From an uncultured Lachnospiraceae bacterium (GTDB taxonomy: Bacteria > Bacillota > Clostridia > Lachnospirales > Lachnospiraceae): a stretch of DNA of 64,000 bases. Below, in pieces: positions 62,589 through 64,000 of this stretch. Every line of letters begins with the position of its first letter. Position 1 is the stretch's first letter. The DNA lies in NCBI GenBank assembly GCA_910585905.1, contig CAJUID010000002.1, positions 62,001 through 126,000 of the forward strand. The letters run 5' to 3'. The translations under genes and the position numbers were made by a program. Under the pieces are notes generated by a model that saw nothing but the letters and a program-made list of their open reading frames with translations, did no database searches and was not told the DNA's origin.

Positions 62589-62743
62589 GACAGTAAATGC
62601 ATGGATGAAACCACATACATACAATAGTTACATTAAAAAAGATATATTAAACTGTAATATTAGGGCATGGTGGAATTTACTGGTTTTGCAATTGATTTGC
62701 AGGCCGTACAATTCCATCACGCTCTATTTTAGTTTTAAAGAGT

Positions 62744-64000
62744 TTACTTTCTTCCCATTTGAACTATATTGGTAGCTATTTTTTCACAGAACCTTACATC
62801 GTGTTCTACGACAAGCATGGTAGGTTTTTGCTGTAAGAGAAGATTTTCAATCTGCATTCTTGAAAATACATCAATGTAGTTTAATGGTTCGTCCCACAGA
62901 TACAAATGTGCCTGTGTAAGAAGGCTCGAAGCGATTAAAACTTTTTTCTTCTGTCCTTCGGAATACTCTTCCATATTTTTTGCAAACTGCTCTCTTCCAA
63001 GATCAAGTTGACGTAAAATTGCTTTTAAAAGACTTTCGTCCAGTCCCCGTTTCGCACAGAACTCTTTTAAATTACCCTTCAAAAAGGAGGTATCCTGGTT
63101 TATATAGGAGATAATCAAGCCACTTGCAACAGTAAGGTATCCCGTTTCTTCTATCTGGTTTTCACTAAAAACGTTGTCTTTGATACCAAACCCTAGAGTT
63201 TTGTTTTCCTGTCTGGTATCTGCTGTTTTTTGAATCTGTGCCAAAATCGCCTTTATAAAACTTGATTTTCCACAACCGTTTTCTCCACGCAGGAAAAGTC
63301 GTTCTCCCTGCCGTAATTCTAAGTTAAAATCATGGAAGATTTCATAAGCATTATTTTGCGGGATACCATTCTGTGTGCTGCAATCAGCAGTATGCTCTTC
63401 TTTTGGCGAGGCTCCTCGATAGGCAATCCCATATCCCTTTGCCGCGATCAGCACTTCCTTATGATGCTTTAAGGGCATTATTTTCAGCACTGCCGGATTT
63501 TCAATATCTTGCAGTAAACCTTCCTTCTGTGAAATCTCCTTTGTGATACGTTCTTCCAGCTGCTTTACGCGGCTTTGCATTTTTTTCGTCTTAGCTCCGA
63601 TATATGCCCTGGTGCCAATGCCGCGGTCATGATTTTTGATCGGGTCATAACCAATCTTAGTCTCTTCGTTTTTAACAGCCCAGTTTCTTGCCTGGTCAGC
63701 AGCTTTTTTAAGCCGCCTAATTTCCCTCTTATGTTTCTCGTTTTCATCTCGTTGAAAATGGTCCAGACGCTCCTTATTCATCTGCCAGGAAGAAAAATTA
63801 CCATTCTGTACTTCAATTGAATGGCGGTTTAGCACTAGTACATGGTCGATACATGCGTCCAGTAAATCTCGGTCATGGGAAACCAGTATAAATCCTTTTT
63901 TCTGCCCCAGATATTCCTTGACGATCTCCCTTGATTTCTGGTCTAAATGATTTGTCGGCTCATCAATCAGTAGAAAATAATTATCCCCTGCAAAAAGAAT
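62744..64000 (-). CDS. ABC-F ATPase, Lsa/ribosomal-protection type, 5' end outside the window
   Basis: The frame is open to position 64000 and continues outside, so only about the last 418 codons are seen. The visible first ATPase end has DEPTNHLDQKSREIV and LVSHDRDLL; then the interdomain linker, long and Lys/Arg-rich (about 63400-63820), that in antibiotic-resistance ABC-F proteins reaches into the peptidyl-transferase centre; then ATPase 2 with GENGCGKSS (Walker A), EYSEGQKKKV (signature) and LWDEPLNYIDV (Walker B). The linker and overall style match Lsa-type proteins, which protect ribosomes from lincosamides, pleuromutilins and streptogramin A. Resistance itself cannot be deduced from sequence alone. 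Confidence 0.88.
   Translation of the reverse strand: MLFAGDNYFLLIDEPTNHLDQKSREIVKEYLGQKKGFILVSHDRDLLDACIDHVLVLNRHSIEVQNGNFSSWQMNKERLDHFQRDENEKHKREIRRLKKAADQARNWAVKNEETKIGYDPIKNHDRGIGTRAYIGAKTKKMQSRVKQLEERITKEISQKEGLLQDIENPAVLKIMPLKHHKEVLIAAKGYGIAYRGASPKEEHTADCSTQNGIPQNNAYEIFHDFNLELRQGERLFLRGENGCGKSSFIKAILAQIQKTADTRQENKTLGFGIKDNVFSENQIEETGYLTVASGLIISYINQDTSFLKGNLKEFCAKRGLDESLLKAILRQLDLGREQFAKNMEEYSEGQKKKVLIASSLLTQAHLYLWDEPLNYIDVFSRMQIENLLLQQKPTMLVVEHDVRFCEKIATNIVQMGRK

Overview
The window reads as a low-to-moderate GC, Gram-positive, probably endospore-forming anaerobe of the Clostridia, most likely Lachnospiraceae. Reasons: strong AGGAGG ribosome binding sites with several TTG starts, the uvrC-hprK and gdpP-rplI-dnaB gene orders, a YtvI-type sporulation membrane protein, a CotH-family surface protein, and very large secreted proteins that end in a Pro/Ser/Thr-rich linker plus a lysine-rich leucine-rich-repeat-like tail. 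The family assignment is inference; no rRNA, tRNA or CRISPR array was seen.

Layout. 1-4.1 kb: a partial unknown gene, a lipoprotein and an FtsH protease fused to a Cof-type HAD phosphatase. 4.2-14.5 kb: a PHP hydrolase facing a co-directional run of uvrC, hprK, a degenerate HD-GYP protein, pth, mfd and a PrsA-like foldase. 14.5-19.2 kb: CheX, a TrmH-type RNA methyltransferase, two consecutive CobW-type GTPases (one with five His/Cys repeats, one fused to a YcgQ-like domain) and ytvI. 19.2-25.6 kb: a 1878-residue GH43 arabinanase-type exoenzyme. 25.7-28.5 kb: a cation/proton antiporter, a sirtuin and a TSCPD protein. 28.5-36.4 kb: a two-component system, a polyprenyl sugar-phosphate transferase, an HtrA protease and an LtaS-like sulfatase-fold transferase (cell-envelope block). 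36.4-43.3 kb: an accessory patch bounded by repeats, holding a short-chain dehydrogenase, an ABC ATPase remnant, a MutS2-like gene with an attenuator, and an AraC/GyrI regulator with a small partner. 43.3-53.7 kb: an antiporter, a deacetylase, pgi, the gdpP-rplI-dnaB operon, a methyltransferase and a zinc-ribbon/TPM pair. 53.8-59.4 kb: a CotH-family surface protein and an ECF sigma/anti-sigma/secreted-protein operon. 59.4-64 kb: a MerR-controlled aldo/keto reductase, a soluble chemoreceptor with a zinc-binding tail, and an Lsa-like ABC-F gene cut by the window end.

The most striking item is the MutS2-like gene at 38968-40869. It lacks the Smr nuclease domain and is preceded by a complete attenuator: consensus promoter, 12-codon leader peptide with an IVVV stretch resembling the IAVV arrest motif of an erm leader, a 14-bp antiterminator that captures the 5' arm of an intrinsic terminator, and the terminator itself. 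This is how genes induced by ribosome-targeting antibiotics are controlled, and it fits the known role of MutS2 in splitting stalled ribosomes.

Two dispersed repeat families are also visible. One is a MITE-like family with 19-20 bp terminal inverted repeats (three copies: 113, 571 and 230 bp), each ending 11-13 bp upstream of a predicted -35 box; the 571-bp copy is a giant imperfect palindrome flanked by a 10-bp direct repeat. The other is a 143-181 bp structured repeat (two copies) whose hairpin stems differ in sequence but keep pairing.
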